Positions 1-6,157 of a DNA stretch of 15,718 nt are shown here, one piece after another. The stretch lies in the NCBI GenBank assembly GCA_021779695.1, contig JAJYAE010000063.1, forward strand, positions 1 to 15,718. Reading direction: 5' to 3'. The DNA comes from Acidobacteriota bacterium. GTDB lineage: Bacteria > Acidobacteriota > Terriglobia > Terriglobales > Acidobacteriaceae. The notes under the pieces were generated by a model, which worked only from the letters and a program-made list of their open reading frames with translations, was not told where the DNA came from and searched no databases. Numbering within the stretch: the first letter of the stretch is position 1; every line of letters begins with the position of its first letter. The translations under genes were made by a program, and so were the position numbers.

Positions 1-1
1 T

Positions 2-52
2 TCATTTCTGCAAACGCGGATGAGGCTGGGACAATTGGCGGCGGAGATCTAA
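2..52 (+). CDS. fliI: Flagellar export ATPase FliI, C-terminal end only (partial)
   Basis: An open frame enters from the left edge and ends at TAA 50-52, giving 16 residues that read SFLQTRMRLGQLAAEI. FliI proteins commonly end in a helix with the pattern S-F-x-x-T-x(3)-L-x-x-L, and this tail fits it. The stop lies three bases before the fliJ start, as expected for the translationally coupled fliI-fliJ pair. FliI is the cytoplasmic ATPase of the flagellar type III export apparatus. The call rests on a short tail and on gene order, so upstream sequence is needed to confirm it. Confidence 0.5.
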   Translation, partial: SFLQTRMRLGQLAAEI

Positions 53-55
53 AGA

Positions 56-499
56 GTGCGGCCTTCTGACACTTTGAAGCGACTGCTGCACATCCGCGAA
101 TTAGAAGAAGAGCAGAGCAAGATCGCGTTGGAGGGTGCATTGGCGGAGCTGCACCGTGTTGAAGCTGCGCTCAACGCGGTGATGGAGCGGGCGCAAAACG
201 GGAGAAGACTGTTCGGCAAAGGCGTGCAGCGCTGCGATGGGATCGATCGTCTCGTTGGGCTGACTGAGATCGAATCGGCCGAACGCAATGCGGTGTGGCT
301 GGAAGCGCGCCGACATGGAGCCGAGCTTGCAGTCGCCGAGCAACGGGAGAAGTTTCTTGGGCGGCAGTTACAGCGGCGGCAGGTGGAGTCTCTTGTCGAA
401 ACGGCGGAGCGGCAGATTGAAGCGGATCGAAGCAGAAGGGAGCAATCCGGGCTGGATGACTGGCATCGGATGCGCAAGAGGAAAGAGAGAGATTCGTAG
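56..499 (+). CDS. fliJ: FliJ family flagellar export protein
   Basis: This 147-residue protein is highly charged and almost entirely predicted coiled coil. It has no membrane segment and is rich in Glu, Arg, Leu and Ala, with heptad-like spacing at residues 10-45 and 70-130, and a very basic tail. Length and composition match FliJ, the cytoplasmic stalk protein that sits in the FliI hexamer and helps pass export chaperones to the gate. FliJ is poorly conserved, so the name depends on the coiled-coil architecture plus the neighbours (probable fliI upstream, fliK, flgD and flgE downstream). Translation starts at GTG 56, with GGAG at 43-46 as ribosome binding site and only three bases after the upstream stop. 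A long minus-strand frame across the same DNA is a shadow. Confidence 0.8.
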   Translation: MRPSDTLKRLLHIRELEEEQSKIALEGALAELHRVEAALNAVMERAQNGRRLFGKGVQRCDGIDRLVGLTEIESAERNAVWLEARRHGAELAVAEQREKFLGRQLQRRQVESLVETAERQIEADRSRREQSGLDDWHRMRKRKERDS

Positions 500-553
500 C
501 CGGGACGTCGCTTCGGGGAGCGGACCTCGGCGATCGCTGTCCAGCCAGAATCC

Positions 554-655
554 ATGACTCGTTTCAAACTTTTGCCGGGTCGTCAGAAGGCTCTAATCTT
601 CGCCTCGTTCCTTTGGCCCCTTTCCTGCAACAGCAAGCGGCATGACCATCGCTAA
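554..655 (+). other. 33-codon ORF in the ylxF/motE position (uncertain)
   Basis: The 142-base gap between fliJ and fliK contains a small open frame from ATG 554 to TAA 653-655, overlapping the fliK start by 14 bases. Its product begins with a basic stretch (MTRFKLLPGRQK) followed by a hydrophobic run (ALIFASFLWPLSC). This resembles a signal anchor or the first membrane segment of a longer protein. In Bacillus-type flagellar operons this position holds ylxF, a MotE/MgtE-N-like membrane-anchored coiled-coil protein. There is no clear ribosome binding site. It may be a remnant, a small protein or chance; no function is claimed. Confidence 0.2.
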
Positions 656-2432
656 CGTGACTCCCGAAGCGGCGATTGGATTACAGCCGGAGTTTGTGCG
701 CGCCGGCGTGGAGGTCCCGGGTTGGGCAACGGGAGGTCGAGCGCCTGGCCGAGCGGCTGCTCTCTCTCCGAATGTGGGTCCCGCAACCGGAGCCGCCGCC
801 AATGGATGGCAGGTTGCATTGACGCGCGCGTTTGTGGATGTTCCGTCTTCCCGTGTGTCGCGTACGTATTCCGGGCAAGAAGGGCCCGCGAGGAGTACAG
901 GAGGTTCGACGAGTGCCGCGAATCGTCCGTGGCTCCGACAGGCCTTGTCCTTTCCTCCGGCAAATCCACCGTCAGAGCGGCCCAGTCGTTCAGCGTGTGA
1001 GCAAAAGTCGATCCGGGACGGCAAGGCCCATACGCGAGACATGGAGCGACATGGGATGGGCGGGCCAAAGCACAAGCGCGAAGCCGCAATCTCAGCATTG
1101 AATTCTGGATCGGGCATGACGTGGCCTTCTGCAAATGGAACCCCTGCGGCAGTCGTCGTTCCTGTTTCAGGTGAAGCAAGCCAGCGGCCTGTGACGGACT
1201 CTCTGGAAAGAAGCGGTCAAGGTAACGTTATGGATCCGCCAACCTCATCGATGCAATCGATGCGACAAGGCATGCCGGCGCTAGCCGATTCCGTTTCCAA
1301 CTTGCAGGGAGGTGGGCACCTGTCTATTCAGACTGATTCCGTCGAAGTTTCAGGCGCTCAGGGAGAGATCTTGCAGTTCGCTGGATCGGACGCCGCGAAG
1401 CCTGGCTCCGCCGACAAATCCATCGATTTCAGCCCGGCACGGCGGGTGGGAGGACCCGCCGGACGAACCATGATCAACACCGGTTCTCCTTCGGGCGAAA
1501 ATGCACCGGTGCTGCCTTTACCGGGACAGCGCGCGCCGGGGCCGTATCCAACGCCGCTGGGTGGGTCCACGAGTTCTTCGCTGGCTTCCGGAGCGCCAAT
1601 TGCGATGGGGCAGGCACAAGCGGCTCACCGGAAAATGACGGATGCGGCAGCGCCATTGCCGACTACAGAACGATCCCAATCGCACCCATCCACAAAGGAG
1701 GCGACAACAGCCCGGGCACTCCGAAACGCCCAGGGTTCCGGTACGTCCAGCGCTCCGACCAATTGGAGGGTCGTGCAGCATGCAACCGCCGGTGGGAAGG
1801 ACCTTGCCTCCCCGGTTCCGGCCGCCCTGCCTGCGGCGCCAGTAGTCAATGCCGCCATGACTTCGCTGGCAGGAAAGCAGGACAATCCCGGCCGTGGCTC
1901 CGTTACGGAGCAGGCGTTCACTGCACTGGATACAGCCAACAGCAAGACAGGTTTCACTTGGTCGCACCTCAGCGCACGTCAGGCAGAAGCGGGCTACCAG
2001 GATCCTGTTCTGGGCTGGGTGAATGTTCGTGCCCAGTCGGATTCCAGCGGGATTCACGCGGCGCTGGTTCCCAGCTCCGCTGCTGCGGCGCAGTCGTTAC
2101 GTGGACATCTCGACGGCCTCCAGGCCTTCCTGCACAACCAGCAAACTTCTGTGCTCACCGTTCAGGTGTCCAAGCCGGAGGCTTTCGCAATGGGGCAGGG
2201 CGCGGGGCATGGGCAGGGTCAGAACGCGGGGCAGGGCCCACCTCAGAATTCGCCGGAGGGGGGTGGAACAGGCACCGGCCAAGGAGCAGAAACGGGCGGT
2301 CGAGGGGCTTCGGTGATCACTCGCGGTGCTGAGAGTCTGCCGGGTTCACATCGGGGGATCGAAAGCACCGCAGCGAGAGCTGTTTCGGAGGTTCGGGTTC
2401 TTGGTGGTAACCATGTGTCCGTCATCGCCTAA
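642..2432 (+). CDS. fliK: Flagellar hook-length control protein FliK
   Basis: This is a 596-residue protein of low complexity, rich in Ser, Gly, Ala, Pro and Thr, as is usual for the exported ruler part of FliK. The recognisable domain is near the C-terminus, about residues 455-512. There a beta-strand pattern around W459 (GWVNVRAQ), then an Ala-rich helix with RGHLDGLQAFL, then LTVQV, matches the Flg_hook (FliK C-terminal) fold that interacts with FlhB to switch export specificity. After it comes a Gly/Gln-rich tail with repeated GQG units (about residues 518-560). The product is larger than the roughly 400 residues typical of enterobacterial FliK, but FliK length varies with hook length. 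ATG 642 is the first possible start after the in-frame stop at 594-596; the ribosome binding site is weak. The gene sits directly before flgD, as in many phyla. Confidence 0.8.
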   Translation: MTIANVTPEAAIGLQPEFVRAGVEVPGWATGGRAPGRAAALSPNVGPATGAAANGWQVALTRAFVDVPSSRVSRTYSGQEGPARSTGGSTSAANRPWLRQALSFPPANPPSERPSRSACEQKSIRDGKAHTRDMERHGMGGPKHKREAAISALNSGSGMTWPSANGTPAAVVVPVSGEASQRPVTDSLERSGQGNVMDPPTSSMQSMRQGMPALADSVSNLQGGGHLSIQTDSVEVSGAQGEILQFAGSDAAKPGSADKSIDFSPARRVGGPAGRTMINTGSPSGENAPVLPLPGQRAPGPYPTPLGGSTSSSLASGAPIAMGQAQAAHRKMTDAAAPLPTTERSQSHPSTKEATTARALRNAQGSGTSSAPTNWRVVQHATAGGKDLASPVPAALPAAPVVNAAMTSLAGKQDNPGRGSVTEQAFTALDTANSKTGFTWSHLSARQAEAGYQDPVLGWVNVRAQSDSSGIHAALVPSSAAAAQSLRGHLDGLQAFLHNQQTSVLTVQVSKPEAFAMGQGAGHGQGQNAGQGPPQNSPEGGGTGTGQGAETGGRGASVITRGAESLPGSHRGIESTAARAVSEVRVLGGNHVSVIA

Positions 2433-2453
2433 AACTTGGATTGCAAGCGATCG

Positions 2454-2460
2454 AGGAGGA
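2454..2460 (+). promoter_or_regulatory. Ribosome binding site that sets the flgD start
   Basis: AGGAGGA is a near-perfect Shine-Dalgarno sequence. It is directly adjacent to ATG 2461, which is too close, but about nine bases before ATG 2470. It therefore favours ATG 2470 as the flgD start over the more upstream in-frame starts that lie inside fliK. Confidence 0.6.
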
Positions 2461-2469
2461 ATGAGGAGT

Positions 2470-3027
2470 ATGGGAATTGCAAGCCTGTTTCATCATCCGT
2501 CGGTGAATCCGGCGACTGCGGGAGCGGCGCGTCCAGCCGCGACCGCTACTTCGGGCAGCAGTGGATCGAGTTCGTCGACATCGAGCAGCGCCGGCGCATC
2601 GGCGGCGACGATCTCGGCGAACGATTTTCTGACGCTGCTCGTCACCGAAATGCAGAATCAGGATCCAACTGCCAATACGGATCCCAACGAATATGTCAAC
2701 CAGCTGGTCAACGTGAATAGCCTGGAGCAGTTAATCTCGATCAACCAGACCTTGAGCAGCGCGGTGGGTTCATCGGGCAGCGGCAGCTCGGGAACAGCCA
2801 GCGGCGGAAGCGTCAGCGCAACCGGTAATGCGCTGGCAGACTCAAATCCGTCGACGCAAGCTGTCCTCTCCGCTCCCCGCGTGAGTGCACATGTCGCACA
2901 GCCGACGAACGAGCTCATGCGAGTCAACGGAACTCAGGCTCCGGGCAACCTTTCGATACCCGGCGCGAATCCCGCCGCGATGCGCGTGGCACAGGCTCTG
3001 GGCGGAGGGTCGAAATTTCAGAAGTGA
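2470..3027 (+). CDS. flgD: Flagellar hook capping protein FlgD (short form)
   Basis: The 185-residue product carries the FlgD N-terminal signature at about residues 48-90: NDFLTLLVTEMQNQDP, then EYVNQLVNVNSLEQL. This part makes FlgD an export substrate and forms the hook-cap scaffold under which FlgE subunits assemble. Before it lies a Ser/Thr/Ala-rich stretch (residues 25-46). After residue 95 the sequence is Ser/Gly-rich and then Pro/Ala-rich. I cannot see the Ig-like and tudor-like C-terminal domains that bring FlgD of E. coli to about 231 residues. Because the stop is followed by only 110 bases before flgE, those domains are not hidden in another frame downstream. An in-frame extension to position 2326 exists but would overlap fliK. 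Start ATG 2470 was chosen for its Shine-Dalgarno sequence. Confidence 0.85.
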   Translation: MGIASLFHHPSVNPATAGAARPAATATSGSSGSSSSTSSSAGASAATISANDFLTLLVTEMQNQDPTANTDPNEYVNQLVNVNSLEQLISINQTLSSAVGSSGSGSSGTASGGSVSATGNALADSNPSTQAVLSAPRVSAHVAQPTNELMRVNGTQAPGNLSIPGANPAAMRVAQALGGGSKFQK

Positions 3028-3037
3028 GTTCTTAACG

Positions 3038-3059
3038 TGGAGACCGCGATGGGTCTCCA
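3038..3059 (+). repeat. Hairpin in the flgD-flgE spacer
   Basis: TGGAGACC (3038-3045) and GGTCTCCA (3052-3059) form a perfect 8-bp stem with a six-base loop, ten bases after the flgD stop. No T-run follows, so it is not a classical intrinsic terminator. It may act as an RNA-processing or stabilising element between flgD and the more highly expressed flgE. Confidence 0.5.
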
Positions 3060-3066
3060 GCGAGAG

Positions 3067-3084
3067 CAGGCAAACCAGGCAAAC
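3067..3084 (+). repeat. Perfect 9-bp tandem duplication
   Basis: CAGGCAAAC occurs twice head to tail (3067-3075 and 3076-3084) in the flgD-flgE spacer, between the two hairpins. It may be a simple duplication; no function can be assigned. Confidence 0.6.
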
Positions 3085-3086
3085 GC

Positions 3087-3103
3087 CGGCCCCGCAAGGG
3101 CCG
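3087..3103 (+). repeat. Second hairpin in the flgD-flgE spacer
   Basis: CGGCCC (3087-3092) pairs with GGGCCG (3098-3103) around a five-base loop, a 6-bp all-GC stem 34 bases before the flgE start. It is followed by CA-rich sequence and a CTGCTGCTGC run rather than T residues, so transcription probably continues into flgE. The GAGGAG ribosome binding site at 3125-3130 is left free. Confidence 0.45.
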
Positions 3104-3137
3104 CACACGCAGCTGCTGCTGCACGAGGAGCGAACAT

Positions 3138-4415
3138 ATGGCAAGTTTCTTTATTCCGCTGACGGGATTGGAGGCGGATTCGACGGCGCTGAATACGATC
3201 GCGAATGATCTGTCCAACATGAACACGACAGCATTCAAGGGGCAGTCTGCCAATTTCTCAGATCTGTTTTACCAGCAGATCGGATCCGCCGGGTCAGGCG
3301 ATCCGGTTCAGGTTGGTGCGGGTACTCAGGTGGCGTCGATATCAACGGACTTTACCCAGGGTTCAATCAACTCCACCGGATCGGCGACGGATGTTGCACT
3401 GAATGGCAATGGCTTTTTTGTGATTAACGATGGCGGCGTCAGCGAGTACACCCGCGCGGGCAACTTTTCGCTCGATGCAAGCGGAAATCTTATTACACAA
3501 AGCGGGCAGAGTGTGATGGGATACCCAGCTGTGAACGGAGTCGTGAATTCCAATTCTCCACTGACGCGAATCAGCATTCCGGTGGGCCAGGTGGAGCCGC
3601 CCAAGGCCACCACGACGATGAACATGACGGCCAATCTGAATGCAACGTCGAGCGCCGGCGCCACATTCCCAGGGCAGGTAACGGTCTATGACTCGCTGGG
3701 AGTCAGCCATGTCGCGACGGTCACCTACACACAGACGGGGACCAACACCTGGAGTTATTCGGTTGCCCTTCCTGCCAGTGATTTTTCGTCAGGAACTTCG
3801 ACACCTGTGACCGGCTCCATGACGTTTGATACAGCAGGCAATCTGGCTTCGGTGACGCAGGGGAACGGTACGGCCCAGACGGTCGGGACAGCTACGGGTG
3901 ACATTTCTCAAATTCCACTCAGTTATTCCGGATTGTCCGACGGAGCCGCCAATTTGAATATTCAGTGGAATCTTCTGGGAACGAGTGGCACTCCGACGAT
4001 CAGCCAGGTGGCGGCATCCTCAGCGGTGAGCGCCACGACACAGGACGGCTATGAGAGTGGCCAGTATCAAAGCTTTACGATTGGCTCGGATGGCACGGTC
4101 TCAGCGACCTTTTCCAACGGCCAACAGCTTGCCGTGGGGCAACTGGCATTGGCGAATGTGACCAACGTACAGGGACTGAGGATGCTGGGCGACGGCAACT
4201 ATGCAACCACGATGGCCAGTGGGGCCGCCTCGGTGGGCACGTCGGGGACAGCCGGACTTGGCACGCTGCAGGATGGCGCGCTAGAAGAGTCAAACGTGAA
4301 CATCTCGGCGGAATTTTCCAACCTGATCATTGCGCAGCGAGCCTTTGAGGCAAACTCAAAAGCGGTGACGACATTCGACACGGTGACCCAGGAAACGATC
4401 AACATGATCCATTAA
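3138..4415 (+). CDS. flgE: Flagellar hook protein FlgE
   Basis: The 425-residue protein has the full layout of the hook/rod family. The N-terminal rod motif at about residues 8-40 (LTGLEADSTALNTIANDLSNMNT) forms the inner D0 coiled coil. Then comes the FlgE/F/G-like segment with GNGFFVIND and EYTRAGNFSLDASG (about residues 90-115), a variable surface domain (about 150-340), and the closing helix EESNVNISAEFSNLIIAQRAFEAN region near 385-415, ending in a TFDTVTQETINM-type D0 strand. FlgE polymerises under the FlgD cap to form the universal joint outside the cell. The start ATG 3138 has GAGGAG at 3125-3130. No stop or frameshift interrupts it. It is the last flagellar gene visible here; the next gene is on the opposite strand. 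Confidence 0.95.
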   Translation: MASFFIPLTGLEADSTALNTIANDLSNMNTTAFKGQSANFSDLFYQQIGSAGSGDPVQVGAGTQVASISTDFTQGSINSTGSATDVALNGNGFFVINDGGVSEYTRAGNFSLDASGNLITQSGQSVMGYPAVNGVVNSNSPLTRISIPVGQVEPPKATTTMNMTANLNATSSAGATFPGQVTVYDSLGVSHVATVTYTQTGTNTWSYSVALPASDFSSGTSTPVTGSMTFDTAGNLASVTQGNGTAQTVGTATGDISQIPLSYSGLSDGAANLNIQWNLLGTSGTPTISQVAASSAVSATTQDGYESGQYQSFTIGSDGTVSATFSNGQQLAVGQLALANVTNVQGLRMLGDGNYATTMASGAASVGTSGTAGLGTLQDGALEESNVNISAEFSNLIIAQRAFEANSKAVTTFDTVTQETINMIH

Positions 4416-4466
4416 AGAGGCATTTCCGATGTGTTGCACCATTTGCGGCGGAGGCCCGGCAAGGCG

Positions 4467-4910
4467 TTACGTTGAAGTCTCACGCGGGCGCACCTCAACG
4501 AAAAGGCCTTTGCCATGGGCCAGAGCGGTTCCTTCGGCGTCCAGAATGTGTGCTTCAGCCCAGCGTTTGCGTCCTTCGGTGCGGACGACCCGCCCCACGA
4601 TACGAATCGGTGCGGCGCTGGGCACGACTTTCAGGTACTCCACCTCGAGGCGGCGCGTCATGGAGGCCACTCCCGAGGCTCGAACCGCTTTACTCATTGC
4701 CTCATCCAGCAAGGTGGCTATGATGCCGCCGTGCAGGCAGCCGGGGTGTCCGCAGAAATCGGCAGAGACAACCGTTTCGCACACGATTGTCCCATCCTCG
4801 TCAATCAGGAACTTGAGTTGGAGGCCGTGTGGATTTGAGGGGCCACAGCCGAAACAACGATTCTGTGCCGTGTGCTGAAGAGGTGTGAGATGGTCCGGAT
4901 ACGGTTTCAT
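4467..4910 (-). CDS. Hotdog-fold thioesterase (PaaI/4HBT-like)
   Basis: The 147-residue product matches the PaaI/acyl-CoA thioesterase type of hotdog protein. It has an N-terminal CFGCGPSNPHGLQL motif (Cys19, Cys22), then GCLHGGIIATLLDEAM with the HGG turn at residues 60-62 and the helix Asp69 expected near the active site, then the central strand LEVEYLKVVPSAAPIRIVG. Such enzymes hydrolyse acyl-CoA or other thioesters in the cytoplasm; the substrate cannot be read from sequence. ATG 4910 was chosen because conservation begins just after it. An in-frame GTG at 4916 with GAAG upstream is an alternative, and the longer extension to 5045 would run across the divergent cytochrome gene. It converges on flgE, with 51 bases between the stops, and is probably monocistronic. 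The long plus-strand frames opposite it are shadows. Confidence 0.8.
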   Translation of the reverse strand: MKPYPDHLTPLQHTAQNRCFGCGPSNPHGLQLKFLIDEDGTIVCETVVSADFCGHPGCLHGGIIATLLDEAMSKAVRASGVASMTRRLEVEYLKVVPSAAPIRIVGRVVRTEGRKRWAEAHILDAEGTALAHGKGLFVEVRPRETST

Positions 4911-4919
4911 CAGCACAAG

Positions 4920-4925
4920 ATTATC
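4920..4925 (-). promoter_or_regulatory. -10-like hexamer close to the thioesterase start
   Basis: On the minus strand GATAAT (five of six matches to TATAAT) ends nine bases before the thioesterase ATG at 4910. I see no good -35 partner. If used, transcription would begin at or within a few bases of the start codon. Confidence 0.3.
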
Positions 4926-4940
4926 TTCGCGACCCGCAGC

Positions 4941-4967
4941 TTGCCTACGCCATGCGGCCATTACAAT
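4941..4967 (+). promoter_or_regulatory. Candidate promoter for the cytochrome c gene
   Basis: TTGCCT (4941-4946) and TACAAT (4962-4967) are separated by 15 bases, in the 65-base divergent gap between the thioesterase and the cytochrome gene. The -10 hexamer ends eight bases before ATG 4976, so the transcript would have almost no leader. GAGG at 4968-4971 may instead serve as a short-spaced ribosome binding site. Confidence 0.35.
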
Positions 4968-4975
4968 GAGGCGTG

Positions 4976-5356
4976 ATGAGCCATCCGGCAACTTCTCTTT
5001 TTTCATTCCTATTCTGGCCCGCAATTCTGTGCCTCTTCGTTGCATGTTCCGTACTTGCTCTCGCCGGCTGCCATGGCAAGGCGACCTTGACTCCGGAACA
5101 GGCAGAAGGGAAGCATCTTTACGACGTTCGCTGTGCGCACTGCCATGAGGACAATGATCTGGGCCTCAAGAAGGTGCCGCCCAACCTGCACGGACTCTTC
5201 GATCAGCCAGTGCTGCCAAGCGGACTGCCCGCTACGGATGAGAATGTTGAACGCACGGTGCTTTCGGGCAGGGGGATGATGCCGCCTTTTGCCGGTCGCT
5301 TCGCCAGCGAGCAGATGAGTGATCTGCTTGTCTATCTCCACACCGGCGTGCACTGA
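4976..5356 (+). CDS. Mono-heme cytochrome c lipoprotein
   Basis: The 126-residue protein begins with a hydrophobic signal sequence (residues 7-31) ending in a lipobox, L29-A30-G31-C32, so it is predicted to be lipid-anchored on the outer face of the inner membrane or carried to the outer membrane. The single heme site is CAHCH at residues 53-57. The likely distal ligand is Met102 in the GRGMMPPF motif, which marks a class I, cytochrome-c6/cbb3-like fold. It would carry electrons in the periplasm; its partners are not encoded nearby. GTG 4973 is also in frame, but ATG 4976 is better spaced from GAGG at 4968-4971. It is divergent from the thioesterase and convergent with the methyltransferase, so it probably stands alone. 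Confidence 0.85.
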   Translation: MSHPATSLFSFLFWPAILCLFVACSVLALAGCHGKATLTPEQAEGKHLYDVRCAHCHEDNDLGLKKVPPNLHGLFDQPVLPSGLPATDENVERTVLSGRGMMPPFAGRFASEQMSDLLVYLHTGVH

Positions 5357-5370
5357 ACCGGCCACAGGTT

Positions 5371-5386
5371 GCTGAATGTCTTCAGC
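5371..5386. terminator. Hairpin between two convergent genes, possible bidirectional terminator
   Basis: GCTGAA (5371-5376) and TTCAGC (5381-5386) form a perfect 6-bp stem with a TGTC loop. It lies in the 25-base gap between the cytochrome stop (5356) and the methyltransferase stop, which it overlaps at 5382-5384. No clear T-run flanks it on either side, so termination by this hairpin alone is uncertain. Confidence 0.35.
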
Positions 5387-6005
5387 GGCGCTGCAACCGG
5401 CAATATAGAAACTGTTGCTCTTTGCCGGCGGGCGTGTTGTGGATCTCAATCGTCGAGTCACTGAGGACGAAATCCGGTCCGAAGGTCGCGGAAAGGGAAG
5501 CCGCATCATACCGGCACGTATCGAGCCCGCTGCATCGCGTAGGGCCCTCGGGGCCAAAGGTCGCCAGGACTACATGTCCATCTGGCTGGAGGGCATGGAG
5601 CACCTGACGAACATAGGAGGCGCGCTCTTCAGTGTGCGTTAAGAAATGAAAAACAGCGCGATCATGCCACACGGCCAGCCGGCCTTTTTCGAATGGAGCA
5701 GAAAGCACATCTCCGGTGAGCCATGTGACGCGCGCGGAGGATGCGCCGAGTCGGCAGCGCGCAGCAATCAGGGCGGCATTGGCAAGGTCAAGAACGGTCA
5801 GGTTTGAATAGCCCTGTTGCAGAAGATCATCGGCAAGCGTCGAAAGTCCGCCTCCCACATCCAGGATCGGGGCGTCGAGGGCAGAACCGGTCGCTTCAAT
5901 CATCCGCAGAGAGGTGTCAAGGTGCTCTCGATACCAGCTCACGTCGTGGAAGGCATTTCGCTCGTACACCATATCCCAGTGAGCCTTGCGGTCTTTTGGC
6001 AGCAT
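5382..6005 (-). CDS. Class I SAM-dependent methyltransferase
   Basis: With start ATG 6005 the protein has 207 residues. It shows a Rossmann methyltransferase core: motif I ILDVGGGLS at residues 47-55, the acidic end of strand 2 at Asp73 (VLDLANAAL), TGDVLSAPF near 97-105, and WHDRAVFHFL at 113-122. The pattern HWDMVYERNAFHDVSWY at the start, and GHVVLATFGPEGPTRCSGL in the second half, belong to a widespread bacterial family of small soluble methyltransferases related to the thiopurine/tellurite type. The natural substrate is not known. ATG 6029 and ATG 6092 are in-frame alternatives; family similarity begins only at the HW motif, so I prefer 6005, though none of the starts has a strong ribosome binding site. 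The gene is divergent from miaB across about 150 bases. Confidence 0.8.
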   Translation of the reverse strand: MLPKDRKAHWDMVYERNAFHDVSWYREHLDTSLRMIEATGSALDAPILDVGGGLSTLADDLLQQGYSNLTVLDLANAALIAARCRLGASSARVTWLTGDVLSAPFEKGRLAVWHDRAVFHFLTHTEERASYVRQVLHALQPDGHVVLATFGPEGPTRCSGLDTCRYDAASLSATFGPDFVLSDSTIEIHNTPAGKEQQFLYCRLQRR

Positions 6006-6141
6006 GAAATGTTCGCGCTCGTGGTCCATCTTGCTGACAATACTAAGGCCAAGTGAACGATTTGGGATGTGTTCCTTCGCGCGGAGGCCCATCTTTGATG
6101 TTGGAAAAACGAAGGGAAGTACTTTGCATGCAGATGCCCCG

Positions 6142-6147
6142 TATACT
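6142..6147 (+). promoter_or_regulatory. -10-like hexamer immediately upstream of miaB
   Basis: TATACT ends ten bases before the preferred miaB ATG at 6158. No hexamer close to TTGACA occurs at the proper distance upstream. If this is the miaB promoter, the transcript would have a leader of only a few bases; if translation starts at ATG 6128 instead, the hexamer lies inside the gene and is coincidence. Confidence 0.3.
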
Positions 6148-6157
6148 GGAATCTGTC

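Noticed and set aside
49..567. 172-codon minus-strand frame opposite fliJ
   Set aside because: Its product is an Arg/Ser/Cys-rich sequence without recognisable domain, as expected for the antisense of a charged coiled-coil gene; it lies wholly over fliJ and the start of the following spacer.
593..2057. Several long minus-strand frames opposite fliK
   Set aside because: They are shadows of a GC-rich low-complexity gene; their products are rich in Arg, Pro and Cys and carry no domain, whereas the plus strand encodes the Flg_hook domain.
4429..4878. Plus-strand frame opposite the thioesterase, with CCTIC near its start
   Set aside because: The opposite strand shows clear hotdog motifs (HGG, LLDEAM). 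The Cys-rich start is coincidental and the rest has no recognisable pattern.
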